Positions 12,241 to 24,059 of a stretch of 64,000 nt of DNA are shown piece by piece. The notes beneath the pieces are model-generated. The model was not told the origin of the DNA and searched no databases. It saw nothing but the letters and a program-made list of their open reading frames with translations. This stretch comes from Tretioscincus oriximinensis (taxonomy: Eukaryota > Chordata > Lepidosauria > Squamata > Gymnophthalmidae), in NCBI GenBank assembly GCA_022410635.1, contig JAJVDF010000228.1, positions 877,289-941,288 of the forward strand, given 5' to 3'. A program made the translations under genes and the position numbers. How positions within the stretch are numbered: position 1 is the stretch's first letter; each line of letters opens with the position of its first letter.

Positions 12241-12951
12241 CCGTGAGCTGTGTAGTGCCACATGAAAACTGCTGGGACACAGTCATCATGCTGATGTGGC
12301 CCCTGCATGCCAGCTCTTTGATTGGTGGCTGCGGATCCACTGCAGCCATGGAATTTTTCATGCCACACATTTGCAAGGGGCAATGGAAGCTACTCCTTGG
12401 GGCACTGTGTAACTGAAAGAAACACTATGACACAACACTATGAGAAACTGTGGAGAAATGGGCCATTTCGGAGTATTGAGCACTGCTGGCCTACGAGTCA
12501 GTCTGGCAGAACTGCCTCCAGGGCACTTTCAGAGATGTAAGTTTCAGCTGTATAGATGCACCTGAAGTCTGGATGCAACTTATAGTTTCCAGGAAAGTAA
12601 AGGATATCCCACAGCTACTTCCAGCTTACAACATGGCCCATGTGAAGTGCAAAGATAAAAGATAGAACATTTGCATTGCTAATTGCTGCCCTATTTCCCA
12701 ATCACCTTCAAAACATACTTAAATGTATCTTGTCTCAATTGTTTTTGAGCAGACCATAACCAACCCTGCACTATGCAAATACGCCTGAAGAAAGTAAAGA
12801 TGCTGGTGCCTTTCTGCGTTTTACTTGTCATTTGTCACGTTTCATCCAATCACAGTGTGGGTAACTAGTTAGTTATATAACACAGGAAGGCTAGAATGCA
12901 GGCTTTTGCCTGGAAGAATTCAAACATTCCCCGAGACATTAGAAATAAGTA

Positions 12952-13029
12952 TACTGCTCAAAGTAATTAAGGGAACACTGTAACATAAAAGTGTATGTTA
13001 AAGTGTACCCTTAATTGTTTTGAGCAGTG
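12952..13029. mobile_element. 78-bp palindromic MITE, copy 2
   Basis: This has the same palindromic structure and length as the copy at 2795. TA flanks it at 12950-12951 and 13030-13031. The last base of the right terminal repeat is substituted (gcagtg instead of gcagta). Confidence 0.8.
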
Positions 13030-13530
13030 TAGTTCCCAGAGACCATTCTCTGAAATTCAAAAAAGCACAACGGATCAACTTATTTAACTGTTATATTCCT
13101 TCTTCATCTTACCCCATAAGACTGAATTTGTAATTAATTTCCATGGTTTATGTAGAGGATACTTCCATACTGCTGTCATATCGTGTGGTTGATCATTAAA
13201 CTGTCATCATTTTCTTTCTAAGCAGCAATCAGCATTAATATCTATGCAAATGTGCAGGTGATATGATCCTGTCACCTTAATGCTGAAAAGAATATAATAT
13301 ATTCTAGATCATACTGCTTGCTTCAGAACAATTTTTCTAGTCAAACTTCCATGAGAAGTTTCTATATTCTGGCACAATCAGCATTAATGTATTCTGTTTT
13401 AAAATTAGAATCTGGACTATTTGGACCTTTGCCTAAGATGTTTTAAGATGAATTATAATGTAATAATTCCAAACCTCACTAACCCTCATAATGCATTCAA
13501 GTGAAATAAATCACAATGGATGGAAGCACT

Positions 13531-13842
13531 AAGAAGAAGAAGAAGAATTGGGTTCTTATACCCTGCTTTCCTCACCTTTCAAAAGGACTCAAAGAGGCTT
13601 ACAAGGGTATTTTTGCCCGAAGGATTATTTTCTGTCTTCCCCACCAGGTTGTGGTGGTTCCCATGTATCTACTTGCATTCAGTTGCAATTTCTTGCAATT
13701 CATGCTTTTGAATAGCTGGATTGGCTAGAGCTACAGGCTAGTGGAAGGTGCTCACCCCTTCCCCACATCCGACACAGGGCTTCAAAACCCCATCTCCCAG
13801 ATGAGAGACGGATTCCTTACCAACTGAGCTATCTGTGCCTAC
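13531..13842 (-). mobile_element. SINE family A, near full length
   Basis: On the - strand this reads as a tRNA-related head, a body and a TTC tail. The head contains tagctcagttgg, an RNA polymerase III A-box-like sequence, and a diverged B box near ggttttgaagccc. The body contains caagtagatacatgggaacc. The tail contains ctttgagtccttttgaaagg and a (TTC)n end, seen as gaagaag on the + strand. This is the most complete family A copy in the window. Confidence 0.85.
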
Positions 13843-13863
13843 TAAGTCCCCTGTTGATCTGGA

Positions 13864-14010
13864 ACATACACACACACTACGGCTGCGTGCACATGATACC
13901 TAAAAACCGCTACAAAGCTGTATTCCGGAATATATCAATCACATGTCTGTGTACACCAAACCTGTATATTCCGTGATCAGTGCCCCAGTTCTGTAACATC
14001 GCTCATTGAT
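13864..14010. repeat. Repeat with tattccggaatata-like palindrome
   Basis: This segment contains gtattccggaatatat near 13922 and a second partial tatattccg near 13967, close to acatgtctgtgtacacc. It resembles the right part of the array at 780-870, suggesting an older copy of the same element. Confidence 0.45.
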
Positions 14011-14484
14011 CTCGTGGCAGTGCAGTCCAAGAATTTTTTTTTTACTCACACCAGTCAATAGAAACAACTGTGGAGTTTCCGCTTGTTTTAACATCTTGCA
14101 TCTAATTTGTGCACATGCATACACACGCGAGAATTCCGGGGCCCTCCAGAATGATGTCTGAATATCCCAGCGATAGTTTATGCCAGGAAAAATGGCATTT
14201 ATTGCGGGTGGACTGCTGAAAAACACTCTGAGCGAGGCAGAAAATATCACCCAGCCTATATCAGTAAAGTATATATGTGAAGGAAAGGAGGAATATCCTG
14301 AATAGTTTAAATGAATAATTATTTTTGATAATTCAGTGTCAATCCAGTGAACTGTGTTGTAATAGTCCTTAGTAAGTTTTCAACACACTTTTAACCATGT
14401 CTTCTTAGAAAGAAATCTCAGTATCTGGCCCTAGGCATTTCAATGGAGACACTGAAAAAATGTTCCTACCTAGATACAATTTGA

Positions 14485-14640
14485 TTTAGCCCCTGCCTGC
14501 TCTACAATTCATTTATTTGGTGATATGTCTTGCAATTGAGACTGCCATCCACATGCAAGTGTAGGCTATAGCAGGCCCCTATTGCAAGACATAGCCCCCC
14601 AAAATCCTAGTGTAGAAAGGTCCTTACTTTTAATTAACAG
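14485..14640. repeat. Family D-like MITE remnant
   Basis: The stretch contains catccacatgcaagtgtagg and a later gtgtagaaaggtcc. These resemble the internal part and end of the MITEs at 16214-16390 and 55647-55772. It is diverged and its borders are uncertain. Confidence 0.4.
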
Positions 14641-15010
14641 CAGAACTGGCAAATTATGACAATATCATCTACTCTTGGGATAAACATAAAGCTAAAGGGA
14701 CCTGATCAAAATTACCACAGAGAAGATTCTATCATGCACTACTGCAAGGGGAGAAAAAGAGGATAACTTGGTTGTTATCTAGAGGTGCTATAGACTGAAA
14801 TGCTTTGGCAAAAGCTTTATACCAAACTGTGCCATTGCAATATGGTAATGTTGTAAAAAAATTGAAAATATTGTTACAAGTTGAAGTCTGTGATATTTCT
14901 AATATTGTCTTTGCTTATTGGGAAAGAAACAAAGTCAAATAGCACTTAAACTTAACATAACAAATGTGACATCAAAATATTTTATTTCAGCTCTCTGTCT
15001 CCCAGAATGT

Positions 15011-15243
15011 AGGCATGGTAGTATAGAGGTTAAGAAATGTTTTTTTTCAACAGAAAGGATGGGTTTCAAAGCTCTGTGTTGGCTGTGGAGAGGGCTGAGT
15101 TCCCTCTAGTGGCCTTAGCTTCAGCCAAGCCAGTGGTTTGAAAGCAAAAGGAATATTTTTGGGGTGAAAAATAACTTTGGTAACCACCCTGAGCCCCTGA
15201 AAATGGCTGGTACAAAAACCAGATTCTTCATCTTCTTTTTCTT
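15011..15243 (+). mobile_element. SINE family A, diverged copy
   Basis: The head (ggcatggtagtatagaggtt) and a diverged B-box region (tttcaaagctctgtgttgg) resemble family A. The 3' end has ccaccctgagcccctg and then tcttcatcttctttttct. The body is partly replaced or decayed, making this an older copy. Confidence 0.6.
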
Positions 15244-15333
15244 AAGGAAGGGATTAGGATTGTCATCATTTCTCATTATCATCAGATTGATCGCATAATA
15301 GATTTCTGCATCACATCAACAAACAATTTCAGA

Positions 15334-16145
15334 TTATCATTACCCATAAATATAACAATTTAGAACTCACTTACGAATTTTGGGGGAATGAGTTCCCCTT
15401 AATAAAACCTCACTGGCATCAATGGGTTAACACCTACCTTAAATATAGAGATATTAGAATAAGGGAGACCGAGCTCAAAAAAATATCTAAATGGTACTGT
15501 ACCCCAGCTCAAGTCTCTCATATGAGTTTGACTCCTCCAACATGCTGGCATGGATGCGGTAACAGGGGAAACTATTTACATATGTGGGGACACTGCCCCC
15601 AGATCAAAGGATTCTGGAATATTATTAGGGACCAAATTAATCTGATAACAGGCATTATAATCTATTGAAATATGGATATTTGGCGTANTGAATTTACTTA
15701 ACATAAATAATGAGGACAAATATTGCGTGAATAATGCCATTTTGGCCGGTCACATGGTAGTGGCTAAAGGTTGGAAGGCACATCACACCTGGACAATAGA
15801 GGAATGGTGGAAATACCTTATTGACTTTATGACTTTTGACATATTACAAGGCATAAGACTGAAATCTACCGGAATCATTTTGAAACCTAACTGGACAGTA
15901 AAGTGGAGAAGGCTTATTAACTTTGGTCGAACTACTGGGGCTCATAATATCCTACAANGTGCGATAAGGATGTTCCTCGAGCAACGCTGGATCACTTAAA
16001 ATTGTATTATACACTTGGAAACTATCTATAACTATGTTCTATAGGGAGGTTTAGGGGTTGGGGATTTTTTTTCTTTTCTCTTTTTTTTCCTTTTTATTGT
16101 ATACATTGTATTCGTATGTTTGTATTCTTAATTTAAAAAAAACAA
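15334..16145 (+). mobile_element. 5'-truncated L1-type LINE fragment
   Basis: The encoded protein is the C-terminal end of an L1 ORF2, with CWHGCGNRGNYLHMWGHCP as the cysteine/histidine segment. A Thr-rich segment (HHTWTIEEWW) typical of L1 C-termini follows. The element ends in an A-rich tail with caacaacaa. It is flanked by a 17-bp direct repeat, caacaaacaatttcaga, at 15317-15333 and 16146-16162. Frameshifts and stops show that it is inactive. It has the same domain as the end of the larger L1 at 5264. Confidence 0.85.
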
Positions 16146-16440
16146 CAACAAACAATTTCAGAGAAATACCCATGTTAGTCAAGTAGAAAGTCCATCAAAG
16201 GGGCTAGTAGCACCTCTGTCCCCCTTGAACCTTATTCTGGGTTATATCTCGGTACAGAGCTTGGTCATCCACATGCCAGTGTAGGCTGTGGCAGACCCCA
16301 TTCGGGGCCTGCCATAGCCTACACTAGCATGTAGATGGCACCTTCCTATTCTGAGATATAGCCAAGAAGAAGGCTCAGTGGGGACAGGGCCTACTAACAG
16401 TAGAAAAGTAGGTGGCATAAGCTTTCATAGGCATGTCTAC
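16146..16440. mobile_element. Family C repeat interrupted by a family D MITE
   Basis: The left piece (about 16155-16213) matches the start of the family C foldback (tttcagagaaata, agaaagtccatcaaag). The right piece (about 16391-16440) resumes with a variant of gactaac and gcataagctttcatagg. The 16214-16390 segment is a family D MITE sitting inside it. Confidence 0.65.
16214..16390. mobile_element. Family D MITE, copy 1
   Basis: Two arms are inverted relative to each other: catccacatgccagtgtagg pairs with ctacactagcatgtagatgg. The ends are inverted too: ctgtcccccttgaacc against ggctcagtggggacag. A second copy with the same ends is at 55647-55772. No clear target duplication was defined. Confidence 0.65.
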
Positions 16441-16459
16441 TGAAAGACGTATCTCATTT

Positions 16460-16622
16460 GTCCCCACTTTTAAATACTGTTTTTATACTGTTTTTAACTT
16501 TTAAATTTTGTATTGATGTTTTATACTGTTTTTAATTTGTTAATTTTGTATTGAGGTTTTATTGTGGACCGCCCTGAGACCTTCGGGTATAGGAAGGGGT
16601 ATAAGTATAAATAAATAAATAA
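16460..16622 (+). mobile_element. L2-like LINE 3' end
   Basis: Only the 3' untranslated end is present, with T-rich repeats of tactgtttttaa, then gaccgccctgagaccttcgg, then an (AAAT)n tail. The same terminal module is attached to recognisable L2-like coding sequence at 26625-26985, which gives the assignment. Confidence 0.6.
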
Positions 16623-16623
16623 A

Positions 16624-16817
16624 TTTCAGAGAAATAGCCGTGTTAGTCTAGCAGAAAGTCCAGCAAAGGAGCTAGCAGCACTTTGAGACTAACTTGAGAA
16701 AAGTGGTTGGCATAAGCTTCCGTAGAGCATCTGAAGAAGTAGACCTGTCTACGAAAGCTTATGTCAACCACTTTTCTCAAGTTAGTCTCAAAGTGCTGCT
16801 AGCTCCTTTGCTGGACT
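16624..16817. mobile_element. Family C foldback repeat, copy 2
   Basis: This is nearly identical in sequence to the copy at 8526, with a slightly shorter centre (gtagagcatctgaagaag). It is inserted in the (AAAT)n tail of the L2-like element. A run of aaataaataaa lies on both sides, consistent with a target duplication of about 11 bp, although the target is itself repetitive. Confidence 0.75.
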
Positions 16818-16859
16818 AAATAAATAAAATTATTCAAGTGAACATGGCTGGAACCTAGG

Positions 16860-17046
16860 CTGACCAGATGACCCCTTTGGGGTGTGTGTGTTGAAAACCT
16901 GGTTTTGGGGTGCCTCCCAGTTTTTTCTGAGGAATTTTTTTTTCAAAAAAAGATTTTTTTCAAATTTTTTTCCTCAGAAAAAACTGGGAGGCAACCCAAA
17001 AATGAGTTTTCAACCCACCCACCCCCAAAAGGGGTCATCTGGTCAG
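16860..17046. mobile_element. Long foldback repeat (arms about 75 bp)
   Basis: The ends are ctgaccagatgacccc and its exact reverse complement ggggtcatctggtcag. The arms also share ttgaaaac, ctcccagttttttctgagg and their complements, with an A/T-rich loop. This looks like a MITE or foldback element. No duplication of the target was recognised. Confidence 0.7.
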
Positions 17047-17499
17047 TTTACTGGAAGCTTTGTTTATAACAGATAATTATTAGGCAGGGTTCCTTTAAGA
17101 AAGATTCTAGTAGGGTTTTATAAGACAAGTTAGACTTTCTCTGCGGGCCTCCTTGAGTAGTTGTAGGAGGATGTGCTGACAGAAGCAACAGGGGATTTCG
17201 TGCACTTACACAGTGTGAATACGCATGTTGTTTAAAAGGCTCAAGTAGGGGCTAAGGAGTTTCAGTGCAGCTTTTTCAAGATGCTTTTTCATCCACTCCT
17301 TTTCTTTTTCTGCTTTGTTGTACTTAAACCTCTCCTAATTCTTATATAATCTTGTTTATTACTATTTACAAAATAGTACAATTATTATTTTCAAGTAAAA
17401 ACAAATGGATTATAGCAATGAATTATAATGGCTTTTAGTAATAAATGCTGCATTTAGATGCAGGAGTTTCAGGTTCGTTTTAACCCAAACTAAAAATTC

Positions 17500-17980
17500 T
17501 TGGACTGTTTTCTTCTAAAAGACTCACCGAGCCCTAAGGTGGGTGAGAGTTGCTGGCGGGACGGAGGGTCCTGCAGCGGTTCACGGTGTGTCAGGGTGTT
17601 GATGGGTGCTATGCACCTCGGGGGTGCACTGGCGGGACGCGCACGGCGGCGTGGCTGTCTAGGAGGCATATATAAGTCCCAAGTGAACTGTCGTCAGCGT
17701 GGCTGGACAGTCTCATTTGCTGGTGTTAATGGTTTTGCCTTTATGTGTGAAATAGTTGGGTGCCACTTGTGACAATCAGTGACAAATTGTCATCCAAGAT
17801 GCTGCTCCTCACTCTCCTTGTATATCAGCCACGACCTATCTTATTCCACTTAACTGTTTATTGCTTGCTATGGAAATTAAATATGTGTACTATGACTTGT
17901 GTTATTCCAACCTGGTGTTATAAGTTCAATAACTGGTAAAAGATATAATTTCAATAAATGGTGAAAGATATCATGTCTAT
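17500..17980 (+). promoter_or_regulatory. CpG-rich TATA-containing unit, possible solo LTR
   Basis: A CpG-rich block (about 17525-17660, including gggacgcgcacggcggcg) is followed by catatataagtcc, a strong TATA-box-like sequence near 17668. A poly(A)-signal-like aataaa follows near 17951. Promoter, TATA box and poly(A) signal within roughly 450 bases is the layout of an LTR. An alternative is a genuine intronic promoter. Terminal TG...CA borders and a target duplication could not be fixed. A near-duplicated stretch (ttcaataactggtaaaagat and ttcaataaatggtgaaagat) lies at about 17930-17970. Confidence 0.4.
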
Positions 17981-18747
17981 GTGTTGTGACCTGATCGTTT
18001 ATGCCAGCAAATATCATATCACAATCAACAGCAGCTGAGTAGCGCTGAAATAAAAAAGGAAAACATGTTTTGAATTAATAATCCAATACCAAACTAGAAC
18101 ATTAAGTGAGTTTAGGGCCGCACAGAAATATTACNTATTGCTTTTTTAAGGAAATTATCTTGAATTTCTTATCAGCAAAAAAGCAGACTAGAGATATATT
18201 ATAATGCCACATGTTCACCCACCCATACAAGTGAAGCAAATACTTTTGGCAGTAGAGTATATCTAATGGCCATTCATTGTATTTGTTTGCCTGTTTCCTT
18301 GTAATAATCCCTGTACTTTGTCTAATGTGCAATGAGTTGCTCTGTCCTCTATAACATTTTTTTTCTGAAACTTTTCCCTACCTTTGTACATTATTGGCCC
18401 AGATAGTTTATTCTTCTAATCTTCACATTTATGTGAACTGACATAAATTTAAAAATGTCTTCCTGGGAAGCATTGTCAACCAAATGATTTCTATTAAGAT
18501 ATTTTTCTGTGAATTTTATCCATTTTTACACCAGAACTGAGTAATTGGATGAGTCTAAAGGAGAGCGCCTACACAAAACTGTAAACTAATATAGCAAAAA
18601 GAGAAATAGGTTCTTTCCCTTACCGGCTTGTGAAACTGGAGGCTAGAATCCTACATCACATTAAGAAGGCAAAAATGTGGGAATGCTTTCTCACATTCTC
18701 ATAGGTTGTCCATGCTCATCTTTATAAATCTTCAATCTGATCCATTT

Positions 18748-18935
18748 AGAAGAAGAAAAACTGGGTTCTTATACCCCACTTTTTCTCACCTTTCAAAGGG
18801 ACTCAAAGCGGCTTACAAGGGTATTTTGCCCGAAGGCTCACATTCCATCTTCCCCACCAGACTCTGGTGGTTCCCATGTATCTACTTGCAGTCAGTTGCA
18901 ATTTCTTGCAGTTCCTGCTTTCGAATAGCGAAGGA
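18748..18935 (-). mobile_element. SINE family A, 3' half
   Basis: The TTC tail (agaagaag on the + strand) and the body up to the tgcaagaaattgcaactg region are present on the - strand, but the tRNA head is missing. A short GAAG tetranucleotide run follows at about 18930-18948. Confidence 0.75.
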
Positions 18936-19149
18936 AGGAAGGAAGGAAGCAGCACTTTCCAGTGCAGTGAAAAGTTGACTGGAATGAAAATTCTACACAT
19001 TGTCACAGGATCTTGTATGTTATTGTCCTTCCCAATAGTAGAAACTGATGCAATGTGTGAGAAAACCTATAGATACTGATCCAAGCAATTAGCAGAAATG
19101 GAGCTTCTGCACTGCTCCTGTTCATCTCACTGTTCCCCAGTCACTCCAA

Positions 19150-19340
19150 AATCAATCTTAAACTTAACTACAGATCTCCAGGGTCAATAGGTCCAAACCC
19201 CTAACTCATGCAGCATTAATGAAACCATCCCAGGCAGATGGTTGTTTGAAGAGTTCCAATGAAGAAAAACTCACCACCTCTTGTGGCAACCTGTTCCACT
19301 GGTTTATCACCTTACTGTCAGAAAGTTTTTTCTGCTATCT
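19150..19340 (-). mobile_element. CR1 LINE 3' fragment
   Basis: Read on the - strand, the segment is a decayed version of the CR1 ORF2 C-terminal region. On the + strand it shows the typical antisense pattern caacctgttccactggttta. Only this short piece remains. Confidence 0.65.
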
Positions 19341-20374
19341 AATTTGTATAAGTAGAGACATTCTTGCAGAAAATGAAAAAGTATATTTGTGCCTTTTGGG
19401 GCTCTGCATGACACATGTGGCAAGGTAACACATAATCTGGGAACCCCTAGCCACTCCACTCGCAAGGCCCTGCCTCCTCATACTTGATTCATTGCAAATG
19501 GCCTATAGATGAATCCTGCCTGTTTCTCCAAACTGGAATTGGTACCTATGCATCCATATCTAGAAACTATTGATACAAATGTATTTGTGGGATGTGATTC
19601 ATAAAATAACAATAAGTACCTTTAGTCCATGTAATCCTGGTTTAAAAGTAAATTGTTATATTTTTGAACCTTAGTTCTGAATTTAGTATTTTATTAGTAT
19701 TTTGCATTAGGCATCTTTAAGAAGTAGTGGTTCACTGATATATAGCTCCTGCTGTTTTTCTGTCATATTATCCCATGGGGTAAATGAACAGCTCGCACAG
19801 CCATGTCCCCTGGTAGTTTTCTATCAGCACAATTAATTTTCATCCTAAATCCCTTCACATACTGTCATCATAGAAATAGTAAGGTGGAGGAGGGAGAACG
19901 GGTTGCAAAGGAATTATGGAAGCATAGCTAACAATGTTCCTTTTTATTATAAACTGCAAATATTAAAACTGCATTCTGCATCTAATTGTCATAATACTAG
20001 ATTCCTGAAAGAAAAGTGAATGTATTTCCCACATTTCCCGGAATACCTTCTTATTTATTTCACAAAATCAGGCACACAGGTAAACTAGAAAAAAAGATCC
20101 AGGATAACAGATCAGCATTCCCGAAAAAAACTATTTTTGTGTATATTGTTCTCTATCTGCTAAGATGGATAATTCCTCTAATGGCACTGTAGAAGCGAAT
20201 ACAGCACCTTTTAGCTTTCAAACCTCACATTTTGGTAAAATTCTTCCTTCCAGCCTTTGAAGCAGACTTTAAAATAATTATTTCCTTAGAAATAAAGTGT
20301 ACTGGAATTGCTGTATAGTTCTGATACTTTTATTGTGCATGTAAGAATTTCATTAACTACTAGTTCATATATAT

Positions 20375-20465
20375 AATCTTCTCACTCTGGAGGCTGGACA
20401 GTCATCTGCCTGGACCCAATGACCCTGGGGGTCCCTTCCAGTTCTATGTTTCTGATTCTTCATAT
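20375..20465 (+). mobile_element. CR1 LINE 3' terminus
   Basis: The sequence ggaggctggacagtcatctg followed by ggggtcccttccagttctat and ttctgattctt is the typical 3' end of CR1, including its short terminal repeat unit. Nothing upstream of it is preserved. Confidence 0.7.
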
Positions 20466-20815
20466 TCAACTGCTTATTTTTGCAGATTCTGGTGATGTGA
20501 AACATGCCTGTTAATAAACCTTACACAAAATAATTCGCTCTAGGGGTGTCCAATCATCTCAAGGGTACTATCAAAGGAGCTATTCCTCTTGTCTAGATGT
20601 TGTGATTTTTTTAAAAAAAACTTTAGTCTTTATGTTTTAAAATTCCTACACTCTGTTGTGAAAGTTCAGAACACATATAAAGTGAGTGGGAAAGATATTG
20701 TACCATAAACCTTTCTCTCTTATGAAATAATCTGAATCCAATGGACACACTTTCTCTTTTTATGGTACTACAAAGTACTATGGTTCTCTCATGATGGTAC
20801 TGCAAAGCATTGCAG

Positions 20816-21072
20816 AGTGGGAAAGGTTCACCCCCTCCCCTTCCCCCTTTCTGCCATGGCCCCCTTCTTTCCCCATTTCTCTCTTCCACTCCTCCTCTTC
20901 CTCTGTTTTTTCCTCTCTGTGTGTGCCCCTCCCTGACCCCCAGGGCCCCATTTTTATCTTCTAGTTCATCTTTTTCTTCTTCTTGCCCCTCCCATTTCCA
21001 CTCTGATCCTTCCCTCATCCCCCCTTCCCTCTGCTCATTTCCCCCTTCCATCTCCGCTCTGCTCCTTTCCTC
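20816..21072. repeat. Polypyrimidine-rich tract beside an assembly gap
   Basis: The + strand is almost entirely C and T with short interruptions. Open frames on both strands here are compositionally biased artefacts. Confidence 0.8.
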
Positions 21073-21394
21073 NNNNNNNNNNNNNNNNNNNNNNNNNNNN
21101 NNNNNNNNNNNNNNNNNNNNNNNNNNNNNNNNNNNNNNNNNNNNNNNNNNNNNNNNNNNNNNNNNNNNNNNNNNNNNNNNNNNNNNNNNNNNNNNNNNNN
21201 NNNNNNNNNNNNNNNNNNNNNNNNNNNNNNNNNNNNNNNNNNNNNNNNNNNNNNNNNNNNNNNNNNNNNNNNNNNNNNNNNNNNNNNNNNNNNNNNNNNN
21301 NNNNNNNNNNNNNNNNNNNNNNNNNNNNNNNNNNNNNNNNNNNNNNNNNNNNNNNNNNNNNNNNNNNNNNNNNNNNNNNNNNNNNNNNNNNNNN
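21073..21394. other. Assembly gap (322 N)
   Basis: A run of N separates a pyrimidine-rich left flank from a G-rich right flank (gggggttggtgggtgggcag). The gap probably reflects difficulty sequencing through this biased tract. Its true length is unknown. Confidence 0.98.
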
Positions 21395-21559
21395 GGGGGT
21401 TGGTGGGTGGGCAGTGAGGGAGGATGGACTTGGAGGATGGGAGCCAGAGAGGGATTTGGGGTGGGCCCATCTCTGCCACAGGATAGTGGAGAGTTGGGGT
21501 AGGGATTGGGGGTGGCAGGCCACTATTAGAATGGTAGGCTAGGGATTGGTTTAGTTGGA

Positions 21560-21700
21560 AACAAATTCAGCTTTGATCACCCTGATGGATGACCTTCTGG
21601 GGGAGACACAGGGAGAGCGACTCTATTGTTCTTTGGAGGGTGTTCAATGGATTTCAATAGCATTCACCAGTTGAGCCTTTTAAGTACTAGTTGACATTTG
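21560..21700 (+). mobile_element. Possible L2-like LINE fragment (RT motif A area)
   Basis: The translation contains MDDLLGETQGERL and then a degraded segment where non-LTR reverse transcriptases carry motif A. Only about 120 bases are preserved, so this is a tentative call. Confidence 0.4.
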
Positions 21701-24050
21701 CCGAACAGTAATTCTGTATTTCTCTGAACCATCAGAAAGTGAGTTAGCCTACAGCTATAAATGGAATTGCTGGAGTTAAATGCATTTGTGAATAACTGGG
21801 CCTGTGTATATACTGTACAACTATGTATTGATTATATATTTTTTTCTGTTCCATCCCTCAGTAAAAGGGGCATTCTATATAAACTTTACTGTTGCTATTA
21901 TTCACTTAGATTGCTTCCAAGAGATGGAAATGGGGGACACTATGTAGAACAAATGTACAATATAATAATTAGTATGATAGTAAATTATTGTGTGATCTTG
22001 AAATGGAGAATAAGTAATCAATGGAACCATGCTCAGCTGTCACAGATACATCTAGGATCAGCTGGAGTTCAATCTAAGTAGGGAAAGAAGAAATAGAACA
22101 GTAGCCCTAATTTTGCTTATGAAATTCAGTTTAGAGTAAATGACAGACGCTTCTTAGCATGGATAAAAGTCTTGTACACAAGCAATTGCTATTATCAAAG
22201 TAAAAGAATTTTGGTGAAAAACTAGAATAATTAATTTGCCCTCTATAGCCTCAAGGTTGGGAAAAGGGAGGAGGAGGGAGGAGCGGGATTTTCTTTGTCT
22301 ACATATCTATAATATTTGAACTTTATGATGACTTAAGTTTATTCTGGAAAATGTTCTATAAAACTGATATTTAAAATTATTTACTTTTTCATTTCATGAA
22401 TAAAGACTCTTGGAAAAAAGTAGTAAATTATTGCAGATTATGGCCACAGATTAATGTACAGTTTCTAGTTTCACAAATAGCATTGAAGTGTTTGCAAGGA
22501 ATGACGGAGAGCTATTCGTCAATAGCTCTATGAATGAGAGGTAACAGAAACAAAAGAAAGAGGCGGAGACAACATTTCAGGTTGGGAGTCTCAGAGACAC
22601 GTTTGTGCCCTGAGAAGGATGAGGGCTGAACTTCCCCTTTAATGATGGGAATTGCATTTTATACAGAGACTCAAAGTGGTTGGAGTAATGTTCGAATCTT
22701 TATTGCTTCCGCTGCACAACTGGAAAAGAAAAGCACCAGGTTGTAGTTTTCCACGTGGCCAACAGCATGAGTGCATAAGCCTGCTTTTTAGCCCCTCTTG
22801 TGAATGCAGTCTAAGGGACTCTACTCCTATGTAGGGATGTCAAGTGTCATTGATTTCACAAAGAATCTGTGAATTTACTGTGATGTCTAGGCTAAAAAGA
22901 CAACAGCGATTTTTGGGGGATGACAGGTGAATTTTTGCTTGTAGGAAGTGGGTGGGATTGTTCGTAATACCTCATTTTTCTTTCTTTCTTTTTGTTTTCC
23001 ATTTTGAAATATGGCATTTCTACTTCCAAAATTCTCCCAACTTGCTTCAAAATGCCCCTTCATTATCCTTTCAACCATTACAATATTGTAAGCAGAACGA
23101 TATTGTGTTAGAACCTTTCTCTATAACAGAACGGATGAGTTTTTCTGCAGAGCTGTTCTCCTCAAGGATTTTAGAATGCATCTTAAAATCCTATCCTAGC
23201 TGAAGGATAGAAAAGTTCTGAATCAGTAGATGGAATAAAAATGCAAAGCCCTGGTTCTCCTCATCTCTAGTTTGCTCTATTTCTCTGCACTCTAAAATAT
23301 GAAAAATATTTCTGATATTTCTCTATGAACAGGTTAGTTTTTTGGCTTCTGCTTTGCCAAGAGCATGTGAACCCTGTAGGGGGAGATAGTACACCGAGGA
23401 AGCATCACATCAATGCTACATAGGGACATTGATGTGAGTTTCCTGTCTTTTAAAGTTGTGTAGACTAAATGTTGAGACACGAAGTTGAAACAACAGGAAT
23501 GCTGAAAGATAGTTTGCAAATGGAGACATCAAAAGGCCAAACGGTGAAATCCAGTTTTCTGCAGACATATAAATTAAACTCTAGACTTGTACTCATAAAT
23601 TTCATAAACATTTTTTCTTAAAGAGTTACCTTATAAAAGAACAAGGACAGCTCATAGCCTTGATCTCCTTTGGACTCTGTTGCTGAATAGCGTCTGCTTT
23701 GTTAAGGAAGCTGACTGAATTGAAACTGTCATTTTTCTACCAAACAGTGAAAGTTGGAGTGTGGCACAATTTGGGTTGTGGGTGGTCTAGTGTACGAAGG
23801 GAAAATAATGATGAAACAAAAGGTTGTTTGCATTTTAAGGGGATACTCTAAAAGACCACAAACAATATCATCACAAGATAAAGTACAATGATACCTATCC
23901 ATGCCCCTTCAAAAAATAGAAGCACCTGTTTGCACAGGTAAGTGACCTATACGGCTGGGAAAGACATAACAGGGTGGCTAACAATTGAAAAAACACAATG
24001 TAACATATTAAACAGCATATTAAAAATAATGTAAGAGTTGTAATGTTTAT
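21700..24050. other. Intron sequence, nothing recognised
   Basis: No exon, RNA or classifiable repeat was recognised on either strand. The frames at 21761-22081 and 22952-23203 have no recognisable protein features. Confidence 0.45.
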
Positions 24051-24059
24051 GCTCTATAG

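Noticed and set aside
11849..12376. 175-residue open frame on the - strand
   Set aside because: The central part is Arg/Gly/Glu-rich translation of the polypyrimidine tract, and one end lies in a SINE.
20810..21523. Long open frames around the gap on both strands
   Set aside because: The length comes from the N run and biased composition; no protein signature is present.
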